Positions 22,982 through 32,563 of a stretch of 46,653 bases of DNA are shown here, in pieces; positions within the stretch are counted from its first letter, which is position 1, and each line of letters begins with the position of its first letter. A model generated the notes under the pieces. That model was not told where the DNA came from. It searched no databases and saw only the letters and a program-made list of their open reading frames with translations. The position numbers were made by a program, and so were the translations under genes. The stretch comes from Tsukamurella sp. M9C. GTDB lineage: Bacteria > Actinomycetota > Actinomycetes > Mycobacteriales > Mycobacteriaceae. The stretch lies in contig NZ_JAIULG010000037.1 in assembly GCF_020169415.1 (NCBI RefSeq), positions 1-46,653 of the forward strand, read 5' to 3'.

Positions 22982-24034
22982 ATGACCTCCACGCTCCGCG
23001 CCGCCCTCGCCGTCGACCTGCCCGAGGACGACTGCCTGCTCATCGAGCGGCTCGAGCCCCGCGTCGAGCTGCTGCGCGACCACTCACTGAACAAACCCTC
23101 CCGGTGGGACGCCGACTGGGAGGGCGACCCCGCCTTCACCCGTAGTCCCGAGCAGGAGGCCGCCTTCACCGCTCTGCTCGACGGCGCCGACGCCCTGTTC
23201 GGCCTCCCCGACGTCAGCCCCGCCCGGCTCGCCGCGACCGTCCGCGCCAATCCGTCGCTGCGCTGGGTGCACGCGACCGCGGCCGGCGGCGGCGCCCAGG
23301 TGCGCGCCGCGGGCCTGACCCCGGCCGAGCTGGAGCGCGTCGCCTTCACCACCAGCGCCGGGGTGCACGGCTCCACCCTCGCCGAGTTCGCCCTGTTCGG
23401 GATACTCGCGGGCGCCAAGGACCTGCGCCGCCTCGAGGCCGACCAGGCCGCCCGGCACTGGCCCGCCGAGCGCTGGGCCATGCGCCACCTCGACGAGATG
23501 ACGGTGCTCATCGTGGGCCTCGGCGGCATCGGCGCCGCGACCGCCGCCCGGTTCAAGGCCTGCGGATCGACGGTCTGGGGCACCTCCCGCAGCGGCCGCC
23601 CCGTAGAGAACGTCGACCGCGTGATCCCGCTCGACGACCTCGCCCAGGCGGCCGCGCAGGCCGACGCCATCATCGTGACCCTGCCCGGCACCGCCGCCAC
23701 GGAGAAGCTGATCGGCGCCGAGCTGCTCGCGGGCCTGCGCCCCGGCACCCTGCTCACCAACGTGGGCCGCGGCACCGTCATCGACGAGGACGCGCTGCTC
23801 GCCGCCCTCGATGACGGGCGGGTCGGCTTCGCCGCCCTCGACGTCTTCGCGACCGAGCCGCTCCCGCAGGAGAGCCCGCTCTGGGGCCATCCCCGCGTGC
23901 TCGCCAGCCCGCACACCGCGGCGCTCAGCCGGCAGGAGGGCACCCGCATCGCCCGCCTCTTCGCCCGCAACGCGACCGCCCTGCTCGACGGTGCGCCGAT
24001 GGCGAACGTCGTCGACACGGTGGAGTTCTACTGA
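22982..24034 (+). CDS. D-2-hydroxyacid dehydrogenase (NAD-dependent)
   Basis: 350 aa. The nucleotide-binding motif GLGGIG is at 179-184. The catalytic set of the family is complete: Arg263 (NVGRGTVID), Glu292 (ATEPLP) and His311 (SPHTAALS). These enzymes reduce 2-keto acids to D-hydroxyacids or the reverse; glyoxylate/hydroxypyruvate or a related acid is plausible but unproven. Its TGA overlaps the ATG of the IclR gene (TGATG), so the regulator is made together with it. The leaderless start lies 6 nt after TAGACT. Confidence 0.88.
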   Translation: MTSTLRAALAVDLPEDDCLLIERLEPRVELLRDHSLNKPSRWDADWEGDPAFTRSPEQEAAFTALLDGADALFGLPDVSPARLAATVRANPSLRWVHATAAGGGAQVRAAGLTPAELERVAFTTSAGVHGSTLAEFALFGILAGAKDLRRLEADQAARHWPAERWAMRHLDEMTVLIVGLGGIGAATAARFKACGSTVWGTSRSGRPVENVDRVIPLDDLAQAAAQADAIIVTLPGTAATEKLIGAELLAGLRPGTLLTNVGRGTVIDEDALLAALDDGRVGFAALDVFATEPLPQESPLWGHPRVLASPHTAALSRQEGTRIARLFARNATALLDGAPMANVVDTVEFY

Positions 24035-24831
24035 TGGCCTCCCCGGAGGGCCCGCGGGCCCCGGCGCCCGCGGTGACCCGCGCGATCGGCATCCTCTCGC
24101 TGCTCGCCGAGTCCGAGAGCCCGGCCCTGAGCCTCAGCGACCTCGCCCGCGGCCTGGGCATCGCCAAGTCCTCCTGCGCCAACCTGTGCCAGGCCCTGGA
24201 GGACGGCGACATGATCCGCCGCGTGCCCGGCGGCTTCTCGTTGGGCAGGCGTACCGCGGAGATCGGTGGCGCGTACGCGCTGCAGTTCAACCAGGTCCGC
24301 GAGTTCTTCCCGGTGATCTCCGCGTCGCCCGTGCTGCACCGCGAGCTGGTCCAGATCGCCATGCTCGATGGTGCCCACGCCCTCTACCTGGCGCGGCACG
24401 AGGGCCGGGTGCCCTACCGGTTCGGCACGCCGCTCGGCTCGCGGCTGCCCGCCGTCTTCACGGCGTCCGGGCAGGCCCTGCTCGCGAGCCTGCCCGACGA
24501 GGAACTCGACGCGATCCTCGCGACCGCCGTGCCCGCGCGCAGCGCCGTCGACGGCACCGAGATCACCGACGCCGCGATCCGCGCGGAGCTGGCCCGCGTC
24601 CGCGAGCGCGGCTACGCCATCGACCCCGGCCGCGGCACGCTGGGCCTTACCGGCATCGCCGTCGCCCTGCCCGCGTGGGCGCCGGGCGACCCGCCGCTGG
24701 GCCTGGGCGTCGCCGTCCCCACCGAGCAGCTCGACGATGCGCGTGTCGCCGCCGTGACGACTGCGCTGGCCGAGGCGGCCGCCCGGCTCACGAATCCGTG
24801 GCGCGAGCGGGCGGCGACGGAGCGGCCCTAG
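24034..24831 (+). CDS. IclR family transcriptional regulator
   Basis: 265 aa. The N-terminal winged helix (about 8-65: VTRAIGILSLLAESESPALSLSDLARGLGIAKSS...) is followed by the IclR effector domain (about 75-255; LVQIAMLDGAHALYLARHEGR and GSRLPAVFTASGQALLA). IclR proteins bind small organic acids. Coupled translation with the upstream D-2-hydroxyacid dehydrogenase points to a regulator of that gene and perhaps of the divergent dehydrogenase. The likely operator is the inverted repeat at 22949-22968. Confidence 0.88.
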   Translation: MASPEGPRAPAPAVTRAIGILSLLAESESPALSLSDLARGLGIAKSSCANLCQALEDGDMIRRVPGGFSLGRRTAEIGGAYALQFNQVREFFPVISASPVLHRELVQIAMLDGAHALYLARHEGRVPYRFGTPLGSRLPAVFTASGQALLASLPDEELDAILATAVPARSAVDGTEITDAAIRAELARVRERGYAIDPGRGTLGLTGIAVALPAWAPGDPPLGLGVAVPTEQLDDARVAAVTTALAEAAARLTNPWRERAATERP

Positions 24832-24893
24832 CCCGGCGGCCCTAACCCGGCGGCCCGGCCCGGCGGTCCAGCCCCGGCGGTCCCGCCCCGCGG
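24832..24893. repeat. Imperfect GC-rich tandem repeat (CCCGGCGG units)
   Basis: CCCGGCGG recurs at 24832, 24846, 24859 and 24873, with a degenerate fifth unit (CCCGCGG, 24887). Spacing is 13-14 bp. It fills the 63-bp gap between the convergent IclR and pgi stops and may act in transcript ending or may be slippage DNA. Confidence 0.5.
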
Positions 24894-24894
24894 C

Positions 24895-26553
<1,659 letters not shown>

Positions 26554-26559
26554 GGCGTC

Positions 26560-26565
26560 AGCCTA
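26560..26565 (-). promoter_or_regulatory. -10 box of pgi
   Basis: TAGGCT (complement of 26560-26565) ends 6 nt before the pgi ATG: a leaderless start. Confidence 0.5.
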
Positions 26566-26652
26566 GTGTCCGGAGCGCCGCCGCGGGCGGTTCACGGACG
26601 AGGTCACAGCGGGCGCCGGGACAAGGCCCTGCGCGCGCCCTCGGCGCGGAGC

Positions 26653-26658
26653 TAGGGT
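26653..26658 (+). promoter_or_regulatory. -10 box of the aldehyde dehydrogenase gene
   Basis: TAGGGT ends 6 nt before ATG 26665: a leaderless start. Confidence 0.5.
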
Positions 26659-26664
26659 GGCGGT

Positions 26665-28128
26665 ATGGCAACCGAGCAGCGCGTCCGTGACCTCCTCGAC
26701 CGCATCCCCACCGGGATCTTCGTGAACGGGGTGTTCCGCGATTCGAGTTCGGGCGCAACCTTTCCGGTGCACGATCCCGCCACGGAGGAGGTGTTGATCG
26801 AGGTCGCCGACGCCACGCCCGAGGACGGAGCCGCGGCCCTCGACGCGGCCGTCGCCGCGGGCCCGGCCTGGGCCGCGACGCCCGCCCGCGAGCGCGCCGA
26901 GATCCTGCGTGCGGCGTACGAGGGACTGCACGCCCGCGCCGACGACTTCGCCCTGCTGATGACGCTGGAGATGGGCAAGGCGCTGCCCGAGTCGGCCAAC
27001 GAGCTCAAGTACGGCGCGGAGTTCTTCCGCTGGTTCTCAGAGGAGGCCGTGCGCATCGCCGGCCGGTACACGCCCGCGCCCGCCGGCACCGGACGGATCC
27101 TGGTGAGCAAGGCCCCCGTCGGGCCGTGCCTCGCGATCACCCCGTGGAACTTCCCCCTGGCCATGGGTACCCGCAAGATCGGGCCCGCGCTCGCCGCCGG
27201 CGCGACGATGGTGGTCAAGCCCGCCGGCCTCACGCCGCTGACGATGCTGCTGCTCGCCGAGGTGCTGCGCGACGCGGGCGTCCCGGACGGAGTGATCTCC
27301 GTGCTGCCGACCTCGAAGTCCGGCGCGCTGACGGGCCCGCTGCTCGCCGACCCGCGGCTGCGCAAGCTCACCTTCACCGGCTCGACCGAGGTCGGCGCCG
27401 CGCTCGTCGCGCAGTCGGCGCCCGGGATCCTGCGCACGTCGATGGAGCTGGGCGGCAACGCGCCGTTCGTCGTCTTCGACGATGCCGACGTCGACCACGC
27501 CGTCGCGCAGGCGCTGCTCGCCAAGCTGCGCAACGGCGGCGAGGCGTGCACCGCCGCCAACCGCTTCCACGTGCACGAGTCCGTGGTCGAGGAGTTCACC
27601 GCGAAGCTCGTCGACGGGATGGGGAAGTACGTCCTGGGCCGCGGTACCGACGACGGCGTCAGCATCGGGCCGCTCGTCTCCGCCGACCAGCAGGCCACCG
27701 TCTCCGAGTTGGTGCAGGACGCGGTCGCGAAGGGCGCGTCGCTGCGGCTCGGCGGGGTCGCGCCCGAGGGGCCCGGCCACTTCTTCCCGCCGACGGTGCT
27801 CGCCGACGTCCCCGCCGACGCCCGGATCCTCACCGAGGAGGTCTTCGGCCCCGTCGCGCCGATCGTCGCCTTCGCCGACGAGGACGCGGGCGTCGCCGCC
27901 GCGAACGCCACCGAGTACGGGCTGGCGGCCTACATCTTCACCAAGGACCTGGACCGCGCGCTGCGCGTCGCCGACCGGATCGAGGCCGGCATGGTCGGCG
28001 TGAACCGCGGCGTCATCTCCGACCCCGCCGGCCCCTTCGGCGGCGTCAAGGCCTCCGGCTTCGGCCGCGAGGGCGGCAGCGAGGGCATCGAGGAGTACCT
28101 GGAGACCCGCTACATCGCCCTCCAGTGA
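26665..28128 (+). CDS. NAD(P)-dependent aldehyde dehydrogenase, succinate-semialdehyde type
   Basis: 487 aa. The Rossmann region has TPWNFPLAM (about 159-167) and FTGSTEVG; the general base Glu261 is in MELGGNAPFVVF and the catalytic Cys295 in GGEACTAANRF. The C-terminal end GGVKASGFGREGGSEGIEEYLETRY is that of the GabD subgroup, which oxidises succinate semialdehyde to succinate. Related semialdehydes cannot be excluded. It stands alone between the divergent pgi and a downstream sulfatase, with a 16-bp inverted repeat 12 bp after its stop. Confidence 0.88.
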   Translation: MATEQRVRDLLDRIPTGIFVNGVFRDSSSGATFPVHDPATEEVLIEVADATPEDGAAALDAAVAAGPAWAATPARERAEILRAAYEGLHARADDFALLMTLEMGKALPESANELKYGAEFFRWFSEEAVRIAGRYTPAPAGTGRILVSKAPVGPCLAITPWNFPLAMGTRKIGPALAAGATMVVKPAGLTPLTMLLLAEVLRDAGVPDGVISVLPTSKSGALTGPLLADPRLRKLTFTGSTEVGAALVAQSAPGILRTSMELGGNAPFVVFDDADVDHAVAQALLAKLRNGGEACTAANRFHVHESVVEEFTAKLVDGMGKYVLGRGTDDGVSIGPLVSADQQATVSELVQDAVAKGASLRLGGVAPEGPGHFFPPTVLADVPADARILTEEVFGPVAPIVAFADEDAGVAAANATEYGLAAYIFTKDLDRALRVADRIEAGMVGVNRGVISDPAGPFGGVKASGFGREGGSEGIEEYLETRYIALQ

Positions 28129-28140
28129 CCCCCCTCCCCG

Positions 28141-28199
28141 ATTGAACGACGTTCTGGAGAATCTGACCTGCGGGTTTCCTCTGCAGAACGTCGTTCAAT
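28141..28199. terminator. Long-armed intergenic inverted repeat after the aldehyde dehydrogenase gene
   Basis: ATTGAACGACGTTCTG (28141-28156) and CAGAACGTCGTTCAAT (28184-28199) are perfect inverse copies with a 27-nt loop. The lower GC than its surroundings stands out. It probably ends transcription, though there is no T-tract and it may be a mobile palindromic repeat. Confidence 0.55.
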
Positions 28200-28258
28200 T
28201 GCAGTCGGGGTGATCGCAAAGCTCGCCGCGGCGGGGCGAGCTGTGGCAACGTCGAGGG

Positions 28259-29689
28259 ATGGTGGAGAAGCAGGTGGGTAGCGGCACCCGGGAGAACGTG
28301 ATCCTGGTGCACTGGCACGACCTGGGCCGCCACCTCACCTGCTACGGCGCGGAGGGCGTCGTCAGCCCGAACCTGGACCGCCTCGCCGCGGAGGGCATCC
28401 GCTTCTCCGACGCGCACGCGACGGCGCCGCTCTGCTCGCCCGCGCGCGGCTCGCTGTTCACCGGCCTGCACCCGCACCGCAACGGCCTCGTCGGGCTCGC
28501 GCACCACGGCTTCGAGTACCGCGACCACGTGCGCACCCTGCCGTCGCTGCTCGGCGAGGCGGGGTACCGCAGCGCCCTGTTCGGCATGCAGCACGAGAGC
28601 GCGGACCCCACCCGCCTCGGGTTCGACACCGCCGACGTCTCGGACTCGCTGTGCGAGTACGTCGTCGCGCGCTCGCAGGAGTGGCTCGCCGACGCCGTCG
28701 GCCATGAGGAGCCCTTCTTCCTCACGGCGGGCTTCTTCGAGACGCACCGCCCGTACCCCGTCGACCAGTACGAGCCCGCCGACCCGGACGCGATCGGCGT
28801 CCCCGGCTTCCTTCCGGACACCCCGCAGGTCCGCGAGGACCTCGCCGGGCTGCACGGCAGCATCACGCAGGCCGACGCCGCCGTCGGGCGGCTGCTCGAC
28901 ACCGTCGACGAACTGGGTCTCGCCGAGAGCACCTGGATCCTGTTCATCACGGACCACGGCCTCGCGTTCCCGCGGGCGAAGTCGACCCTCTACGGCGAGG
29001 GCACCGGCGTCGCCTTCATCGCGCGCCCGCCTCGCTCCCTCGGGCTCGCGCCCCGCGTCTACGACGACCTGTTCTCGGGCGTCGACCTGACTCCGACGGT
29101 GCTGGACCTGCTCGGCCTGCCACTGCCGGAGGACGTCGACGGGGAGACCCACGCGGCGGAGCTGCTGGAGCCCACGGGGGAGCAGGTGCGCGCCGGGCTG
29201 TTCACGCAGAAGACCTACCACGACGCGTACGACCCGATCCGCGCCGTGCGCACCAAGCAGTTCAGCTACATCGAGAACTACGCCGACCGGCCCGCGCTGC
29301 TGCTGCCGCTCGACATCGCCGACAGTTCCTCCGCCGCCTCGCTCGACCCGTACGAGACGGCCGCGCCGCGGCCCCGTCGGGAACTGTACGACCTGGTCGT
29401 GGACCCGTACGAGCGGCGCAACGTGGTCGACGAGCCCGCCTACCAGTGGGTGGCCCGCCGCCTCGCCGGCGTGCTCGCGACCTGGCGCGAGGACACCGGC
29501 GACGTGCTGCCGACCGAGGCCGAGGGCACCGCGATCGCCGAGGCCTTCATGGCGGCGTTCTTCGCCGGCCGCGCGGAGCCCGACGCCGACGAGGTTCCAC
29601 TGCCGTCGCGCCGCCCGCAGGGCGAGCGTCGCGAGCTCGTGCCGACCGAGCACGCCGCCCCGGCGGAGGCGCGTGCCGCCGGTCGGTGA
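28259..29689 (+). CDS. Type I sulfatase (N-sulfoglucosamine sulfohydrolase-like)
   Basis: 476 aa with no signal peptide, so probably cytoplasmic. The formylglycine site is Cys59 in CSPARGSLFTG (C-x-P-x-R), which needs oxidation by a formylglycine-generating enzyme; that enzyme is encoded about 3 kb away. The metal-site segment reads VHWHDLGRHLTCYG (about 17-30), the form found in heparan N-sulfatase relatives, and DHG in ITDHGLAFPRAKSTLYGEG (about 240) supplies further ligands. It should hydrolyse a sulfate ester or sulfamate on a sugar; the substrate is not known. ATG 28259 is preceded only by a weak CAACGT -10 at 6 nt, and GTG 28262 is an alternative start. Confidence 0.85.
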   Translation: MVEKQVGSGTRENVILVHWHDLGRHLTCYGAEGVVSPNLDRLAAEGIRFSDAHATAPLCSPARGSLFTGLHPHRNGLVGLAHHGFEYRDHVRTLPSLLGEAGYRSALFGMQHESADPTRLGFDTADVSDSLCEYVVARSQEWLADAVGHEEPFFLTAGFFETHRPYPVDQYEPADPDAIGVPGFLPDTPQVREDLAGLHGSITQADAAVGRLLDTVDELGLAESTWILFITDHGLAFPRAKSTLYGEGTGVAFIARPPRSLGLAPRVYDDLFSGVDLTPTVLDLLGLPLPEDVDGETHAAELLEPTGEQVRAGLFTQKTYHDAYDPIRAVRTKQFSYIENYADRPALLLPLDIADSSSAASLDPYETAAPRPRRELYDLVVDPYERRNVVDEPAYQWVARRLAGVLATWREDTGDVLPTEAEGTAIAEAFMAAFFAGRAEPDADEVPLPSRRPQGERRELVPTEHAAPAEARAAGR

Positions 29690-29744
29690 CGGGCCGCGGA
29701 TCCACCTGCGTTCTTCCCTCGTGCTCGCCCGTTCCGCCGCACAG

Positions 29745-29774
29745 TTGATACAACTAGTAATTTAATCGTATCGA
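29745..29774. promoter_or_regulatory. AT-rich patch with short inverted repeat before the carotenoid oxygenase gene
   Basis: GATAC (29747-29751) and GTATC (29768-29772) flank an AT-rich core containing CTAGTAATTTAAT, in a region that is otherwise above 65 percent GC. It lies 26-55 bp before the ATG and may be an operator and promoter. No matching regulator gene is adjacent. Confidence 0.35.
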
Positions 29775-29799
29775 CAGTCGTTCGTACCCCGGGAGAGCC

Positions 29800-31212
29800 A
29801 TGTCGATCACCGTCGGAGACCTGTATCGGACCAGTCCGCCCGAGACGCCCGTCGCGGAGGAGCTGGACGTCGACGGCGCGCTCCCCGCGGGACTGCGGGG
29901 AACCCTGTACCGCAACGGGCCGGTTCGGTTCGAGGCCGGCGGCTTCGTCGCCCGGCACCCCTTCGACGGCGACGGCATGGTCTCGCAGTACGTGCTCGAC
30001 GAGGGGCGCGTCCGGTTCCGCTCCCGGTACGTCCGGACGCCGAAGTACCGGCAGGAGGAGGCGGGGGAGGGCGCGCGGATCAAGGGCATCGGCAACACGG
30101 TGCCGGGCTGGTGGCGGAACCTGAAGCTCCCCGCCGACGCCGCCAACACCCACGCGGTCGTCCATGCCGACCGGCTGCTCGCGCTGTCCGACGCGGGGAA
30201 GCCCTGGGAGCTCGACCCGGACACCCTCGCGACCGTCGGCGTGTGCACGCTCGACGGGTCGCTGTCGACCTTCGGCCGGTTCTCCCCGCATCCGCGCATC
30301 GACCCGGTCACCGGCGAGATGTTCAACTTCGGTCTCGATTTCGTCCCCGGCCTCCTTCCGCGACTCCCCGTCGGGCTCAAGTGCTTCCGCACCGGGCCGG
30401 ACGGGCGGACCACGGTGCTCGCGACGGTGCCTCTGACCGCGCTCCACGTGCAGCACGACTTCTCCATCACCGAGCGCTTCCTCGTCTTCCTGATCTCCCC
30501 GCTCACGGTCGATCCTGTTGCGGCGCTGCAGGTGCCGCAGGAGCAGGCGGCCCGGTGGCACTCGGACCGGCCCACCCGGGTGGTCCTCGTTCCTCGTGAC
30601 GGCGGTGCGCCCATCGAGCAGGCACTCGACGAGGACCTGATGTACATCCACATCACGAACGCCTTCGAGGACGAGCGCGGCGACGTCCACGTGGACGTCG
30701 TGCGATATGCAGATCCCGACGACTTCTTCCTGCCGGCGCGCGAGTTCCGCACGACCACGGAGAACATCGGCGGATGCAGTGCGCGCGTGACGATCACGCC
30801 CGCGGGGGTCACGGTGCGCGACCTCAATGAGCACCGGCTGGAGTTGCCGCAGCACGATCAGCGCCGCACCGGCAGGCCCTACTCCTACGGCTACTACGCC
30901 ACCCTCGACGCGGCGCCCGATGCGACCAACGGGGTGTACAAGATCGACCACGACACCGGCGCCGAGCAGCATTTCGCCTACGAACCGGGCCACGCCGTCG
31001 GCGAGCCGCTGTTCGTGCCCGCGGTCGACGGCGCCGCCGAGGACGACGGCTGGCTGCTCACCCTGGTCACCGACGTCGACGCGTCGCGCACCGGGCTGCA
31101 CGTCTTCGACGCGCGGCACGTGGACGCGGGTCCGATCGCGCGTGCCACCGGCCCGACCGGCTTCTTCCCCGGATTCCACGGGAGCTTCACGGACCGCGTC
31201 GCCCGGGCCTGA
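29800..31212 (+). CDS. Carotenoid cleavage oxygenase (RPE65/CCD family)
   Basis: 470 aa. The seven-bladed propeller family is recognised by LRGTLYRNGP (about 32-41), HPFDGDGMV (about 53-61) and the four iron-binding histidines His164 (FSPHPRID), His219 (VQHDFSIT), His284 (IHITNAFE) and His460 (GFHGSF). Such iron enzymes split a double bond of a carotenoid, apocarotenoid or a stilbene/lignin-type alkene with O2. No carotenoid synthesis genes are in the window. GGGAGA lies 4 nt before the ATG, a clear Shine-Dalgarno that is unusual here. The convergent PIN-toxin remnant begins 22 bp after the stop. Confidence 0.9.
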   Translation: MSITVGDLYRTSPPETPVAEELDVDGALPAGLRGTLYRNGPVRFEAGGFVARHPFDGDGMVSQYVLDEGRVRFRSRYVRTPKYRQEEAGEGARIKGIGNTVPGWWRNLKLPADAANTHAVVHADRLLALSDAGKPWELDPDTLATVGVCTLDGSLSTFGRFSPHPRIDPVTGEMFNFGLDFVPGLLPRLPVGLKCFRTGPDGRTTVLATVPLTALHVQHDFSITERFLVFLISPLTVDPVAALQVPQEQAARWHSDRPTRVVLVPRDGGAPIEQALDEDLMYIHITNAFEDERGDVHVDVVRYADPDDFFLPAREFRTTTENIGGCSARVTITPAGVTVRDLNEHRLELPQHDQRRTGRPYSYGYYATLDAAPDATNGVYKIDHDTGAEQHFAYEPGHAVGEPLFVPAVDGAAEDDGWLLTLVTDVDASRTGLHVFDARHVDAGPIARATGPTGFFPGFHGSFTDRVARA

Positions 31213-31234
31213 CCCGGCGCCGTGGCCGCCCGGC

Positions 31235-31615
31235 CTACGCCCGTACTTGACGGAACTCGGACGCCACCTCCGCGATCCGCTCGTAGTGGCTGTCCCGGTG
31301 CACGACGACCGCATCGTGCCGGATGGCGATCGCGGCGATCATCGTGTCGACGGGGCCGGCCGAGCGCACCGTGCCGGAACGCCAGAGGCGACGCTGCAAC
31401 TCCACGGAGACGGCGTGGGTTTCGATGCCGGGGTGGAGCACATCGAGGAACTCCCATTTGGCGGCGTACTCCGACTCCCATTCACGAGGAGAACGTGTGG
31501 AGTAGAGGGCCTCGAGGAGCTGCGGTGCGCATGCTGCGAGGAAGTTCCCGCCCGTCGTGAACGATTCCAGTGCGGTGGTGGTGATCTCGCCGGTCTGGAT
31601 CCTCGACCATCGCAC
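31235..31615 (-). pseudogene. Remnant of a VapC-type PIN-domain toxin
   Basis: The 126-codon frame keeps three PIN-domain acidic residues: Glu in CAPQLLEALYS, Asp in PVDTMIAAIAI and Asp in VVHRDSHYERIAEV. It lacks the N-terminal strand with the first catalytic Asp (usually LxDTS). The frame cannot be extended: just upstream in the same frame is the TAG that ends the FGE gene, followed only by IRYTPAV-like codons, and no vapB-like antitoxin precedes it. The stretch TTTALESFTTGGNF also looks foreign to the family and may be an insertion or frameshift scar. It is best read as a broken toxin gene, probably cut when the FGE end arrived. Confidence 0.6.
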
Positions 31616-31633
31616 CGCCGGCGTATATCGGAT

Positions 31634-32563
31634 CTATGAAATCACGATATCGGAATCGGACACGGTGCGGAATCCGATGTTGCTCGCCGTCGAGCTCGGG
31701 GTGTTGTGGCTGCGGGCCGCCACGCGGTAGCGGTAGCAGTACGAGTCGTGGCACAGGTGGCTGCCGCCGCGCAGCACCCGGGCGGTCCCGCGGTCCGGCC
31801 CGGCGGGCGAGTGTTCCGGCGAAACCCGGTAGTAGCGAGCGGAATACCGATCGGCGCACCACTCCCACACGTTCCCCACCGCCTGGTACAGGCCGTAGCC
31901 GTTCGGCGCGTACGACGCGGCCGGCACCGTCCCGAAGGGGCCGTCGGGCTCGGGGAAGGCGCCGACGAAGACATTGCAGTCCCGGCCCGGCGCCGGATGC
32001 TCGTCGCCCCACGGGTAGCGGGCGCCGTCGAGGCCGCCGCGCGCCGCGTACTCCCACTGCGCCTCGGTCGGCAGGGTCCGCCCGGCCCACGCGCAGTAGG
32101 ACAGCGCATCGGCGTGCGAGACGTGCACGACCGGATGGTCGTCCAGTCCGACGGTGCCCGGCCCGCCCGGCGCGCGGAACGTCGCGCCCGGCACCGTCAG
32201 CCACCACGGCGTGCCCGCCACCGGCACCCCGGCCGACGGGTCCGCCGCGCTCGCGTGGAAGACCGCGGAGGCACCGAAGCGCTCGGCGTCGGTCACGTAC
32301 CCGGTCGCGTCGGCGAAGGCCGCGAACGCGGCGACCGTCACCGTCGTCGCGTCGATCGCGAAGCCCGGCAGCACGACCCGGTGCACGGGGAGCTCGCCGT
32401 CGGCGCGGTAGCCGTCGCCGTGCGCGTCGCCCATCGCGAACGCCCCGGCGGGGACGTGCGCCTGCGCGATCGGGTGCGCGCCGCCGACCGGCGCCACGCC
32501 GCCGCCCGGCGCCGCGCCGGTGTGCGGCGGCAGATCCGGGCCCTCGGGCGTGCAGCAGTTCAC
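31634..32563 (-). CDS. Formylglycine-generating enzyme (SUMF1/FGE family)
   Basis: 309 aa. It oxidises the Cys of C-x-P-x-R sulfatase motifs to formylglycine. The family core is present: VPAGAFAMGD near 41-50, HPVVHVSHADALSYCAWAGRTLPTEAQWEYAARGG in the middle, NGYGLYQAVGNVWEWCADRYS, and the copper-binding active-site cysteine pair Cys271/Cys276 in GGSHLCHDSYCYRYR, at nearly the same positions as in Streptomyces FGE (272/277). The N-terminus VNCCTPEG is Cys-rich. The GTG start overlaps the cysNC stop (GTGA), so it is translated with the PAPS-forming genes. The nearest target is the sulfatase at 28.3-29.7 kb. Confidence 0.9.
   Translation of the reverse strand: MNCCTPEGPDLPPHTGAAPGGGVAPVGGAHPIAQAHVPAGAFAMGDAHGDGYRADGELPVHRVVLPGFAIDATTVTVAAFAAFADATGYVTDAERFGASAVFHASAADPSAGVPVAGTPWWLTVPGATFRAPGGPGTVGLDDHPVVHVSHADALSYCAWAGRTLPTEAQWEYAARGGLDGARYPWGDEHPAPGRDCNVFVGAFPEPDGPFGTVPAASYAPNGYGLYQAVGNVWEWCADRYSARYYRVSPEHSPAGPDRGTARVLRGGSHLCHDSYCYRYRVAARSHNTPSSTASNIGFRTVSDSDIVIS

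Noticed and set aside
32154-32411. Plus-strand 85-codon frame inside the FGE gene
   Set aside because: It has no promoter or ribosome site and lies opposite conserved FGE codons.
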